Below are positions 1 through 12,823 of a stretch of 64,000 nucleotides of DNA, piece after piece; position 1 is the first letter of the stretch; each line of letters opens with the position of its first letter. The notes under the pieces are model-generated. The model was not told where the DNA came from and made no database searches. It worked only from the letters and a program-made list of their open reading frames with translations. Made by a program: the position numbers and the translations under genes. Origin of the DNA: Dromaius novaehollandiae (lineage: Eukaryota > Chordata > Aves > Casuariiformes > Dromaiidae); contig NC_088101.1 of assembly GCF_036370855.1 (NCBI RefSeq), positions 34,248,585 through 34,312,584 of the forward strand, written 5' to 3'.

Positions 1-569
1 GATATGGGAATGTAAGAAGGAACCATCTGGCTCCGCTCCAAAAGCCAAGGCAGACCCCTGGGCTGGGGGGGGGGCTGGCCAGGACAGACCTGACACCTGT
101 AGCACTGTGGAAAATGTGGTGGCACTTGTGTCCGTGGAGAGCTGGGAGGAGGCTTCAGAAATGAAAACTTGCCCCTCAGACAAAATTACGCCTCATGCAG
201 TCCAAATCCAGAGGTGCAAAGGTAGGTCAGCACCTTCTTAGGCTTCAAATACTGAACTATTTCTCTAAGAGATGTACTAAGCCTCATAAATATTTGCTAC
301 TCAGATAAAAATTTTCATTTCTGTTGCCTTTAGTGGGACTTCTGCCTATACAAAGCCCCAGAAGACCAGCAAGTTCAAAGAAGGAAAAGAGCAGCATCCA
401 CCTTAACATAAAGAAATACATGTTTTGATAAAGCCCATTTGATAATAAGGCATGATAAGCAAGAAACAAATGAAGAAAAAATAAGGTTTGCTAAAATTCT
501 TCACAAAAGTAGTGTCATTGCCCTGACTGCTTCAGGCCCTAATAAGAAATATTTATATAAAACTTAGCC

Positions 570-575
570 TTTATT
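570..575 (-). terminator. Candidate polyadenylation signal AATAAA
   Basis: A minus-strand AATAAA about 2.67 kb after the stop, in AT-rich sequence. Usage is unknown. Confidence 0.25.
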
Positions 576-1050
576 CCAGAAAAATTTCCTTTATGAATCT
601 GAAGACAATACTTAAAAAAAAAGTCTTAAAAATATCTCAAGGCTTTCTTTTAATTTTCTGTTACCATTTCCCCTCCTTTTGTTGGCGTATGCATAGCTTC
701 CAGGTGTCATAAAAGTCCGTAACACTTTTATAACACAGCGGAAATCCCATTAAAATATTTCTGTATCGTGATTGTATATGCTAATGGAGCTGAATCTGAA
801 TCTAGAATCTATGTGCATTTTCAAAAATTGGTTTGTTATTTTTCAGAATACTTTTTCTCGTCCTAATACACAACTGCACAATTAAATGAGTTACAGGATT
901 TCCAAAGGGACAAATTAACTGCTTACATCAAAATAAACCTAGTAAAAAAAAAAAAAAGTCATTGAATCAGACCTTAGTAATATTTCTGAACGTGCAAGTC
1001 CACGATGGGAAAAACAAAAAAACAATATTCACTTAATCTTACAGAGGCCA

Positions 1051-1056
1051 TTTATT
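1051..1056 (-). terminator. Candidate polyadenylation signal AATAAA
   Basis: A minus-strand AATAAA about 2.19 kb after the stop. It lies just downstream, in transcript direction, of the compositionally distinct block at 1080-1370, so that block could be the end of a 3' UTR isoform. Confidence 0.3.
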
Positions 1057-1595
1057 TCCAGAAGTTAACACTGTCTGTGTCTAAATTATCAAGTAATGCG
1101 GCGCATTAGGAGTGAATATGTGGAATTAAAGAGTCGGCGCTGAAGACCCAGCATCCTTGCCTTTGCCGTTGCAGGAGGTTTTGCTTCGGACCAGCTGTGG
1201 TGCGACGCACTGAACATCCACGAGTGGAGGAGCATGTTAGGTGGCACTTCCAGGCAGCTTCCTTTCATCGGAGAGGAAGGCAGCTGTGTGCTTTGAAGAT
1301 GCACCACGATGATGTGAGCCAAAACATGGCGAACGGGGATGGCCAGGAAGCCCACTCCTGACTCAAACGTAAATGCTCGTCAGACACATGCGCTGTCAAC
1401 ATAAAAATCTATCCCAAAATGTTTGTCTAACAAAGTTTCAAATAACACTTTAAGTTACTGTAAACAGAAAACATTTAAAGAAAAAATATTTTGTAATATG
1501 TTTTCTGTGTCTTAAATTACTTCTCTTTTACATCATCAGTTACTTCCATTTCCCTATTTCTATGAAGCTCCACCATAGAAATATAGGTAGGAAAA

Positions 1596-1643
1596 ACATG
1601 TACAAATTTTAAGACATTAACATGTACAAATTTTAAGACATTT
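1596..1643. repeat. 24-bp tandem duplication
   Basis: Two adjacent 24-bp copies (1596-1619 and 1620-1643) begin ACATGTACAAATTTTAAGAC and differ only at the last base. They lie in the probable 3' UTR. Near-identity suggests a recent slippage duplication. Confidence 0.9.
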
Positions 1644-2263
1644 TACTGTAAACCCTTAAAATGGCAGGAGTTGTTCTGGATATATACAATACATATACAA
1701 TATACAGTCTCCCTTTACTGTAGTGGTCTGGCTACTAGTTGTGCTTTTCTCCCAGTTTAGGAAGTCTAATGTTGCTGTCTTAATTTCATAAAAGTTTTGA
1801 TGAAACACACGACTAATAGCAAACAGTCCTAGACGTAGTGCATTGAATGTTTAAACATCTTCTCAACAGAGTGATAACGAACCTTAATCTTAAGGTTGAG
1901 TAGTCTTTGACTAACAATATAAAACAGCATTTTTAAGCATTAAAAAATGTCTTTTATCCACAGCTATTTTTAATAAAAAGGGCAAAACTTCAACTCATAT
2001 TTGAGCCAAGTCTCAGCTTAAACATTATTCTGAAGATGAAACTTCAATTTAGTTTGATTTTATCAGTTTTGATAGCTTCTCCCTGTTTCAGCTGAGATAA
2101 AACCAGGAAGAAGATGTCGGCAGAGCACCTCTTTCATGGTGTTCAAAAGCCCAGTTAATTGAAATGTGCTCAAATAAAAACCCACAGATTAGGTACATGT
2201 CCTACTCAAATCAACAAATCTGTTATAGCTTGCCTTACACCTTACTCATAAAATAGTACTGCA

Positions 2264-2269
2264 TTTATT
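2264..2269 (-). terminator. Candidate polyadenylation signal AATAAA
   Basis: The reverse complement of TTTATT lies about 970 nt downstream of the SLC7A11 stop. It is the first clear AATAAA hexamer on the gene strand after the stop. Whether it is used is unknown. Confidence 0.3.
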
Positions 2270-3241
2270 TCCATGTCTGTACAGAATTCCCACTGATTAT
2301 ATAACCAGTGACTATTATTCATTTCAACAATCCTATCAACAACTATATAAAACTTTAAAAGCAGTTTTGCCTGACTGATACCTGCAGGTCCATATGTTTC
2401 CAGATAGAAAAATATTTGTACACCAGTGGAGGTCGCATTCAAATGGTTTGTTTTACTTGTTTGAAGGCAATTACTTTGTTGCTGTATTTCCTATGTATAT
2501 GTACACAAAGAAATGTCAGTAAAAACAGTAATAATTTTCAGAGTGGTAGAAACTTTAAAAGGTATGAAATTACTGCCCCAAAGCTAAAAGCTACCTGCCC
2601 CACTGGCATAAACATTCATTCTCAGAAGATGCTCCTATATGCTATGTTGTAACAACTCTGGAACAAAATAACCTTGAACTTGCCACCGCAAAGGTGGTAG
2701 AAACCATTGTATTTCTACATCAATGTGCTGGTGCTCCCAGTGAGACAAAAGAAGTAAAATACGGCTGCCAGTCGGACTGACGGGAAGAACATTATTATTA
2801 GCTGAAACTCAGCAGCTCTATCTCATCCTTTCTCTGGTGAGAATTAGGTTCTTCAGGGACAGCAAGCAGGATACATTCTTCACAGTATAGCCGACTATTA
2901 TTTGAACATTGCTTAAACATATTTTCAGTGATAATGCAAAAAAATCCTAGTTTGAAGAACCTACAGTTTGTTAAAATATGACACTGTAATAGAAGAAATA
3001 GTAAAGAGAGGTGTTCTCTTGTTGTTTCTGTTCTTGCTTTCGACATATAAACCAACCACATTAAGAAACTTTGCAACATGATAAAATACAGCTCTGGTAA
3101 CTGACTCATTCAGTATGCATCTCAGCTGTGACTTGTTCTTCCAGTTTGCAGAATATTAGGATGGGAAGAAACCTCCCTACCCTCTTCCTCAGGTTGAAAT
3201 GAAACACCAAGTCAAAAGCCGCATTTTCAGGTACATGAGGA

Positions 3242-3309
3242 TCATGATTTCTGGTCTTCCTCTGCTGGGACAACTTCCAAGATGATTTGCAGTGTTATAG
3301 TTACCCTGT
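3242..3309 (-). CDS. SLC7A11: SLC7A11 exon 12, coding part (residues 482-503, stop)
   Basis: The acceptor is TATCTTTGCAG|ACAGGG. The 68 coding nt encode [20 protein letters not shown] plus KS, ending at TGA 3244-3242. [10 protein letters not shown] matches human; the final tail is two residues longer than the human VPEEDKL ending. The 3' UTR follows directly. Confidence 0.95.
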
Positions 3310-6300
3310 CTGCAAAGATAAAAGCAAACACAGAGGAGATTTTAGAGGGGGTGGGGTGGGGTGCAGAATGAAAAGGGAAAGCAACCAGGAAAATTGTCTT
3401 AGTTGCTATACATCCTACTTGCACATACTGTTCATATCAGTTGTATATACCTGGTGCATAGATCATTTAAGTGTCTCACATAAAATTTTTCTTTTCAACT
3501 GTGCTTTCTTTGCCTCTGATCCAAAGAGATGCATATACAATGATAGCCAGAAGGGTATATAGGTATAAACTTGCCCAATAAAAGTATGTACGTCTTTAAA
3601 GGCTAATTTAGAGCATGATTGCTCTGCACAACTATTTAGTTTTAACAAAGCTTAATGTTGAAATAAAACTCCAAAAGAGTTCAAACAAGTTAATTCAGCT
3701 GTGCCAAAATCTGCCTAAACAAAAGAGAGGGGAAAAAAAAGGAAATGATGATTATAATGCCTCTTTACAGGTCTAAGAACGTCATGCACATAAAGCAATT
3801 TCATAATATTTGTTTGACATTTTGGACATTTGTTTCCTTTTGGTGGTTTTCTGTTTAGAGTACCGATTTATAAATGGCACAGATTACTTACCTAACGAAT
3901 AAGTAAAAGAACATTCACTTACCACTCTTTTTGCTTATCACTTTCTTTTTTTTTTTAATAACCCATTTTAAACCAGCAGGAATTACTGTAAAAGAAAGCT
4001 CTGACTTTCCAATGTTTATCACTCCCCATTGGCATTGACACCACCATAAAGCGAGGAGGGGTAAAACCCGATGCAGCTCACAAAAGACACGAGCTGAATC
4101 CACTTTCCTGCTCTCCTGTCTAACACAAATTTTACTATCTTTTGCTCTCCTCTCCAGAGTCACCGGTTCAATGCAAGCCAGGTTGCCCTTTGGCTGTGAA
4201 CTGATGGGGTCAGAGAGGCTGAGAGGCAACGGAGACCGCGTTTTCCTCCATCGCCCTCCCCTCTGCCAGCGGGGACTGACAGCTGGGAGCTGAGCCGGGA
4301 GGAGAGCCAGCAGCGGGAAGCCAGCAGGGGTTGGCCCCTGCCTTCCCACCCCTTCCCAGTTCAAGGCTGAGCAACTGGGGGAGAAGAAAAGAGTTTCTAT
4401 CAAGCTGAGCGATGGTGTAGAAGTGCCGGGAAAAGGGCATGGAAGGCCCGGGCTTCTCAAGAACTGGCTGTGAGTTTAATATCCTGTTTGATTAACTGGA
4501 CTGAGCCACCTGCTGCAAGACCTCGTCCTCCCCGGGGCTGCGGGCAGGCAGCAGTCTCCGTTTTCATACAGCAGAGCATCACTTGGCGCTGCCACAAAGC
4601 ACGCGCAAAGCAACGGAGCCCCATTTGGGAGGGGGAGTCTGCTCCTGTGGGTTTTTTTGGCTGCAATATGCACAGAGTAAGACAGAATCATGAGAATTTT
4701 CTTGAAAAAAATGATTCAATCTGCAGCCAGGCTGTATCTCTATAGCATCTGCTTTGAGTGGTACCTGAGGTTACAGGACCAGCTTCTTATTTATACCAAG
4801 ACAACTTAACATACCATGAGACTAACAGCTGGTTTTCTCTCTATTTTAAAGCCCATTTTTCCTTTTCAAGAGGAGAACTCACTGTAAATAAGGCCCAGTG
4901 GGCAACCTTCATAAAAAGCCTGAGCTGCTATCTATAAGCACCAAATAAAGCTTGGGCAAGGAAAGAAAGCAGAAATTGACTGGCTGTGTATGAGACGGGG
5001 CAGCCTAATGCCGAGATGAATTCCTGTGGAGCCCGACATCATCAGCTCAACAAAGACAAGTAAACTGAATACACAGTGCTATATCCTGAGTGAGCAAGTG
5101 GCGAGTGGTGTTTGTAAATAACCCTTAAAGAAGCAATTTGGTATATAAACAGAAAATCTGTTTTCCAGTATCGACTCAGGCTATGAAGAAGCCAGCACTC
5201 AACCTTTAATTCTTCCCAGTTCAGTCCACTATAAAGAAATATAGGATTTTTAAATATGAATCTAAGATTGAGTTTTTAACTGAGCAAGTCCAAATGTAAT
5301 AGTTCTGCTGCTGGTGCCACGTCCTTGGGTACATTGATCTACCTGCTTCTGTAGGACTTGCTAGACTTGATTCCTTTCATTTTCAGATTAATTCTACAAG
5401 AAGCAAAATAGCGGTGGTCAAATGAAGCCTGTACTAGCTGAAAATGATTTGTGCAAGCTTATCTGGTGCCACACTAAAATTCCTTTGGAAGAGGAGAGAA
5501 CAAAAAGTTATTCTCACTGCAGAGTACCACCCAGACACTACTAACCTCACAAAGAAGTAGGTTGTTTTTTATTTAACATACTAATTTAGTAAGAAGAATG
5601 GGCAATGCAAATGCCATAGAGGACAGTCAAAATATACTTTTCCAAAGAACAAAGAAGTTCAGGCTTGGAGAGCATTTCCTGGGTAATCCATCTGAGGGCT
5701 CTGCTGTTGTGGCCAGCTCAAAATCCCTTTTGCAAACTGCTCATGATCCATCTTCACCCTGGGCCCCTTTCCCCGCTCCTCCCTGTGGTTGTTCAACATC
5801 CCTCTCCTCTGATCGTTACAAACCCCATTTTTAATTTGCAGTCTCACGTTACGCGGGGCTGGTGTGTACGCAGGTGCTTTTGCACCAGTGCTGTCCTTTA
5901 CTTAAACATGTTCCCCCTGGCATTTACGAGCAGCAGTCACCTCTTGTCTCAGAGCCATCTCGGGAGAGCTGAACAAGTCACGTTGCTCTAAAGGTGACTT
6001 TGCAAATGGCTAGAGAGAGACCCCCTGCTCTGCTCGTGCGCTGCGCTGCATGGATGAAGCAGCCTGGGAACTGTCTTGTTAGCATGACGCTGTGTTCAGG
6101 CTAACATGCTTTGACTTCCCCTGTAGTACTACACAAAACGCTTTGTTCAGGTCTGAGGAGATTAGATCTATCACACTGTCCTTTGCCATGAAAAATCAGT
6201 TGTCTTCTCAAAGAAAGTTACCCAGTTAATCTGTCAAAAATCTACCGTTGGTAAATTACAGTCACGTTTTATCATGTTTTCCATTTACCTCAGTGTCTGG

Positions 6301-9300
6301 CACTATCCTTTCTTTTCTAAGTTCATCTAAAGCCTTGCATATTATTTCCAGGTTAGAATATCAGGCTTGCAGTTGCCCAGTGACTTTTGTTTCCCACATC
6401 TCACAGAGGCACCTTAAATGAATTTATCCTGATTCAATGCTTTTGAAAAATGCTCTCAGGCTATGCAGTGGAGCAGCCTTAACTTTCACAAAATAATTCA
6501 TTTTTTTTAATAGTGACTCTTTGGAGAGCATTTATTGCTTAATCTGAGAAAAAAAGAAATATTTTTATTTATCAAGTGGATCACCACTCTTCTCCACCCA
6601 AAACTGTCGACTTCAATTTTCTGTCATTACTGTTGTTATTTGGGGAATAATAATTGCAAAGCAAACAAGTTATTTCACCCACTGACTGGCATCTGCTGCT
6701 TTCCCCTCTGAGCCAGTACAGGGTGTCCATATGTATTACACAGGCATCTGGCCTTCTTTCTAGGAGAAGAGTTTTGTGTTATCTGAAGAGCTAGAAGATT
6801 TTGCTTCATTGTCACAGCTGGCAGAAAAACCTTTACATGTATCCAGTCTACCTTAAAGAGAATATTTTTTCTCTCACCCAAGTAATGCAGTTCAACACTG
6901 GCATCCTGTGGCCAGAGATTCAAGTAACTGTTCCAAAACCTCTGAGACTTCACAGAAAGCACTAAAAAAATCTCCCGGGTTTGATAAGGGAAAATTCCCT
7001 AGTCCCTAAATATCAAGACTGAGAAATTATAAGCAGACAAATAAAAACTATTTAATATAACGTCCTTTTGCATACAACTGCTTTCATTTGCACTGAAACT
7101 TTCTACCTGTCCCCAGGTCATTCCAAATAATATACAACTTCATGAGTTTAAAATTAAGGAAGCCAGATTTTGCTGGCCTTAAATTGACTAAAATCATTTC
7201 TGTAAATATTTTCTGCCCTATTGTCTATGGACTTCCCAGCATGAACTGAGAGAGAAATTCATGGATCCTATAATAGACACAATATATGGCTTATATACAT
7301 ATATGCTATAAAGACTAAACTATTTACATAAATATATATATACACATATATCCTTTTATTGTGAGCTGTGCATTTTAAAACATCCTTTACTCAATACTAA
7401 AGCACTAAAGACAATCCACATGTCTTTAATTTGGCAGCTATACAGAGAAACAAACTTTTGTTGAAAACTCATGGGTTTGGCTTTTGTTTTGCTTTGTCTT
7501 GCAGCAGAAAAGGTTTTCTTTCTGTTTTAACAAATTATCCATCACTTCTTAAATATTTTCAAAACCTTTGCCTACATCCACATCATGCTGAGTCACAAAA
7601 AAGAAAAAAAAGGATGAGGGATTGTAATAAAAGGTACTGATTTTTTTTTTTCTAACTGAAGTGCTTCGAATAACTTCTCCAACACATCAGAACTTTCACA
7701 AATGCTTTTAAAAACTGTCAGAAATGGTATCAAAATGACTCTCAGTGCATTTCAGGGGTGAAATGCTATAGCTAAGCCCCTTGGAAGTCATTTTGTCATG
7801 AAACAGCAACAGTTTCCACAGACGTGTGTCAGGCACCGAGTATTTTGTCATCCCTTTGTCTGAAGCTGTCACTAACGACAGCACAGCCGGACTGAGCCTG
7901 ACCGTGCCGGTCCCATGCCAAGCGTTCCCCTGTGGCCCACAGATGTGTGATCCCGAAGCAAGTCCCAAGCCTGTCCTGTCATCACAACTGGGACGTTTAC
8001 GTTTCCAAAACAATTTCCCTATCAGGAAATACTTCCTCAATTAGCATAGGCAAACGGCCAGGGGAGGAAGGTCAGTGATTTAAAAGGAATCCGATGTTTG
8101 TAGGGGAGGCAGGTGAGCAGGGAGCAGGGAAGAGATATGCAGTCATCTGAAGTGCCTTTTGCTCGGGAAAAACACCAGTCAGTCTCTGTAGCTGAAGGCA
8201 CAGGCTGCTGTAAACCTCTCTCTTTAGTTAGCTGACACTGACTGTAAGTGGCAGACCAATGCTATAGCTTTCACCAAGGAGAAACGTGCATTGTCCCCCC
8301 CCTGGACCGGGGCAGCAGAGAGGCTCAATTGAAAGGATTTCACGATACAGGGAGCTCTGAAAAATTCCCAGAGCCGGAGAGGAGGAGGGGACTTACCTAA
8401 GAGCTTTCTGAACCACTTTGGCTTCTTGTCCCATACGATAAAGAGGTAGTAGGCGGGAACTCCAGTCAGGGTTATTGCAAATCCAATCCCAGTATTGACT
8501 GGATCAGAGTAAAGTGACAGTGCAACCATGAAGAGACAGGTGAAAGAAAACAGTGCTGGTATAAATAGAGGCACCTGAAAGATAACCACACAAACAACCA
8601 TTACTTCACATTGACCTTGTTATTGAATGACAGTGGCATTTAATGTTCCATGCAATGTATATTGGATAAAACCCAGCACTACAAGATAGTTCTGGAGAAA
8701 TACAAGCATCTAGAACATCCCCGCAAAATGCAAGCGACTGCAAAAAGCAAAGTAAGCAAAGGGCTATGCATTGAGTACCACAGCAGTCTTTTAATTACAC
8801 ACCAAAATACTGTACTGCTTTACATCCTTTAAAATGTAACGGCTGTAAACATGTTACATTACACAAGTCCTTTCTCTAATCCTCCATTAGGTAAGTAAGC
8901 AGCACTAACTGTAGTAAAGATTTCCTCTTTCATAATTACCTATTAGAAAACATTTGAAAACACAGCAAGGAGCTCAAGTCACCCTTTATAACTATTAAGA
9001 ACATATTGATTTTCTTTCTAAGGTAAAAATCAAAATCTGGCAGGAGGAGAGCAAATTAAACACCATTTGACTAGCGATAAAGATATCTGATAGCATTATG
9101 CAACTGATAGCTACTGAAAAAGCACTTTCTGACAGTATGACTGATAGCATTATCAGTGCTCAAAGTACGAAAAATAGCAATATCAAATTAATTCTCTCAA
9201 TTTTCAAAAACACCACTACAATCACTAACTTAGCACCCCTCTGAAGGAAATGCCTATGGGCATGGCTTGTGAGATGTTTGGTGTAATGGAGAGCTGGCGA

Positions 9301-12300
9301 ATTCCTTGGAGATTATTCCCTTCTTTTCATGCCTTGAAGCATTACTGTTCTTCTTTTGTGAACTGTCAAAGCATTTTTTTAATCAAAGCAAAATGGGTTG
9401 TGCCGTTGACCTTCTTATTTGCTGATATGTCTACAAGAATGCAACAGCACACATTCTTAGTCCTCTGTAAAATAGGCTTCTTGGTTTTATATATAAATAG
9501 GGAAAGATTCCTCCACTTTTATTCATGATGGACATTATCTTTCCATACACATAATGGGACAATTTACTTTGTAAGATGCTACTTACAATAAACAAGAGGA
9601 GTGGCAGAATCAAAGCCAAAGTGACTATAGTGCTGTTGGCCAGACTATTAGCATTTTCTTTCTGAGTTCACAATAATGGTGTCAGCAAATCAACTGAGAG
9701 TCCCAAATATCACAATAAAAGGACTAGTAACTTATTTGCACATCAAATTGGCATATTCTGTATGGGATAGACAATGTAAATGAAAGATAAATGTTTAATA
9801 TTAATGCTTATGCCTGACACAAATATTGGAGGCAAAATTATTCAGGCTTTTATCAGGGCAGACGTTAAAATGAGGACTGGCTGAAAATCAGGTTGCCACA
9901 TGTCACCCTAATATTTGCAGTGTGAAGCCTACGCGAGTACCTAGGACTAGGGGTATTTTCACACAGCTTGTTAAAGACCTCAACTTGTGTCAGACTGCCT
10001 CAGCACAACAGGCACACAAAACTGAGCAAACATCTTCACTTTCACACAGCCACCTCAATGGCTCCCCCACAGCCACCAGGGAGTTGCAGAGAATTCTCTT
10101 TGCAGAAGACAACTCAGCCAGGGTAACCCTGGCCATCTTGCAGGAAAACACAAGGAGACTCTTCAGTGTAAAAGACTGTTTTCTATTAATTCTGCTTTTC
10201 ATGAAAAGGAGGTTAACTTTTTATCGGAAAATGCTCCTTTACTTTCTGGCTACACAACAGATACGAGGGAGAAGGATTCATGTAAAACAGGCAAGAGCGG
10301 AGGTTACCTTGAAAGGACGAGGCATATCAGGACGTTTATATCTGAGATAAATCAACCCAGCAACTGCTAGTCCAATAAAAAGCCACCTGGCAAAACTGAG
10401 GAAATTCAGGAGGCTGTAGAGATCCCCATTGAATAGCATTATCATTGTGAGAGGGTGCTGCAAAAGAAATTCAGAGCGTCAGAGAGTTTCAGTGGCTTGA
10501 CCTCTGTTATTTTACGGCAGTGATACCAAACCTTTCCATGGGGACAAGCAACGCAGCCTTTCCTAGGGACACCTGAGAGCCCCAGACTTCAGGCCTGCCT
10601 TTTGCACGTGACCATGTGTGCGATCAACACGTAGCTGGGGTGGCCAGGTGTCTTGGGGAAGAGGAGGGAATCGCCCGGGCCCCCAGGCCCACTGGGGAGA
10701 CCGGGCAAAGAGGGCCCAGGTGGGCTTAGCTCGCAGGGTGTAGGCTTACTACGTGGCTGAAACGCAACCACTCCTAAGCAGAGGGAGCATTTAGCTGTCA
10801 CTCAGGAGGCTACTGAACAGCAAGAGAGGGAGACAACAGTGGGATAAAAACATCTCCTCATTAAAAAGGTGTTCTGAGATACGTAAAGCATCTCTGTGAG
10901 GCAGGCAAAAGCTTATGGATAAACTCAAGTGTTCTACCTTGAGTTAGATAATTTTTATAGGCTACGTGGATCTCTTTCAGGGTAATCTAGGGACAAAAGG
11001 GGAATATTTGAAGCCTAGATCAGCTATGAAGGGCAGTCCACACTCAACATGAGAGACACATTGCGTCTGAAATGACACAGTCCTGGCATCTAGGGATGAG
11101 GGAATGAGTCTCCTTTACTAGAGCCTCGTGTTCAGAAAAACGGAGAATCCTGGTGGTGACAGCCTCTCCAGGTTTATAACAAGGCAGCCAGGTAAAATCC
11201 ACTGCAGATGTGGTAAAAAGCTGAGCTAAATCCCTATGTCAAGAAAACTAAATTGTATTAGTTCTCTCAAGTCAAAGCCTTGCCCCCTCCCCTCCTTCTT
11301 CCTTTTCTTTAAGCAGCGAAGACAGCATGGATTTGAGCAAGAAGGATCAATATTTCAAATATGTGTCTCTGGCTTCCAACCTCTAATGATTTACAAAGTG
11401 CTTGGTTCTTTGCACACAGATATTAAACAAACTCCTTCCCTGTAAAGGTCAACAGGAATTTTACCACTGACTTATATTGGGCAGGATTTCTTCTATATAG
11501 ACTCAGGCCCTAAAAGTTTTAAAATTCAGCTATAAGCATGATAACGTAACAAAGGGCCAGGCACAGTGAAGGAGTGCTATTGAGAAAAGAAACAAAGTAG
11601 TGTTGCAATAGGATTACATGGTTTCTTGGAGTTGTTATACACACATACATCTATCAAATACCAGCATATATGTAATAAACAGATTTCTGAATTCCTAAAG
11701 ACTTTTTTGATTTCCCAAGCCTAAAAGATGGATATGCTCATTTTCTGAATTTCTCCTCAACAGCTCTTTCCATTCTTACAGTGTTTAGCTCTCTGCCAGA
11801 GAAATAAAACAAGAAAATGCTAAAATGCAGACTGTCAGCGCAGAATATATCCTGCAACTGCCCTACTTGTATTGGGGCAAGAAGAAAATGACAATTTCTG
11901 AAGGAATGCCATCTTCATATGAGAATCTGTGGCTTTTTCAAAGGAAATTAATGCACTGGTGTAACAGGAGCAGATGCAATAGCAGAATTTTTTTTCAGGA
12001 AAAGAAAATGCATTAACATATTCAGTGCATTTTATTCCAGAGAAAACAGTCAATGCAATTTACACAAAAGATGTGACTTCAACCTAAATAAATAAAATGT
12101 GAAGTAAATGTGAAGTAAATAAAATAAAATAAATTCCATTAAAACTTTTCATCATAATTATGTTACCTAACTTTCAAAATTTGGATGCCTACAGTTGTAT
12201 ATATACATATAAAATTCAACACTTCAACTGGCACTTCAGAAGAGCGCTTTTAGAAATCTAGTGCAAAAACTGATTTAAATTCCAGTATACGCATCTGATC

Positions 12301-12787
12301 ATGCTAGCGTACACTCACATTCACACACACACACACACACATCTTCTACCGAGATTAGCAGGCCCCTCAGGTGCAGAGGTCTGCCCACACACAATTACAG
12401 TCATTGGTCCCCAAAAAGGGGTTGAACACCCACAGGTTTCCAAAGAAGTTTGCATAATAAGTGCGCATCCACTTGGCATTATGCAAACGGACTCGAGGCC
12501 TGTATTTTGCCATTTTGTCCTAATATTTTACCATACAAATCAGCCTGCAATGCAAACACATGGCCAACGTCTAGTGCTGCCTCCACTGCAGAGCTTGCTA
12601 ATAGGAGTTCCTCTCTGATTCTGGTGTTTGTCCTCAGACAGCTCACAGGCTATCGCCCAGGCACATGCTTGCTCATTTTCGTGGTGCGTAATTGTTTGCA
12701 TTTTTCACTGTAAGGTGGTATAGTGAGCCGTTAGGGTGCTCCCAGATGCTGGTTTTGCTGCACTTTCAGCTAAATGAATCCCCCCTC

Positions 12788-12823
<36 letters not shown>

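Larger units (their letters stand above)
1..3241 (-). other. SLC7A11: Probable SLC7A11 3' UTR and downstream sequence
   Basis: This segment follows the stop codon on the minus strand and contains no other gene. Mammalian SLC7A11 has a 3' UTR of several kb, so most of this may be transcribed; the true end cannot be set from sequence. Candidate minus-strand AATAAA signals lie at 2269-2264, 1056-1051 and 575-570. The segment is AT-rich with several AU-rich pentamers. It also has a 24-bp tandem repeat at 1596-1643, a G10 run at 65-74, and a less AT-rich block at about 1080-1370. Confidence 0.55.

Noticed and set aside
3915..4460. 181-codon minus-strand open frame in intron 11
   Set aside because: Low-complexity Pro/Leu/Ser composition from GC-rich DNA, an overlapping frame on the same strand, and no domain recognised.
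9922..10350. 142-codon plus-strand open frame antisense to exon 10
   Set aside because: It partly mirrors the conserved exon 10 on the opposite strand; the rest shows no homology.
12692..12821. A30 run considered as the tail of a processed pseudogene
   Set aside because: The sequence upstream of the run matches no gene or SINE that I recognise, and no target-site duplication is evident.
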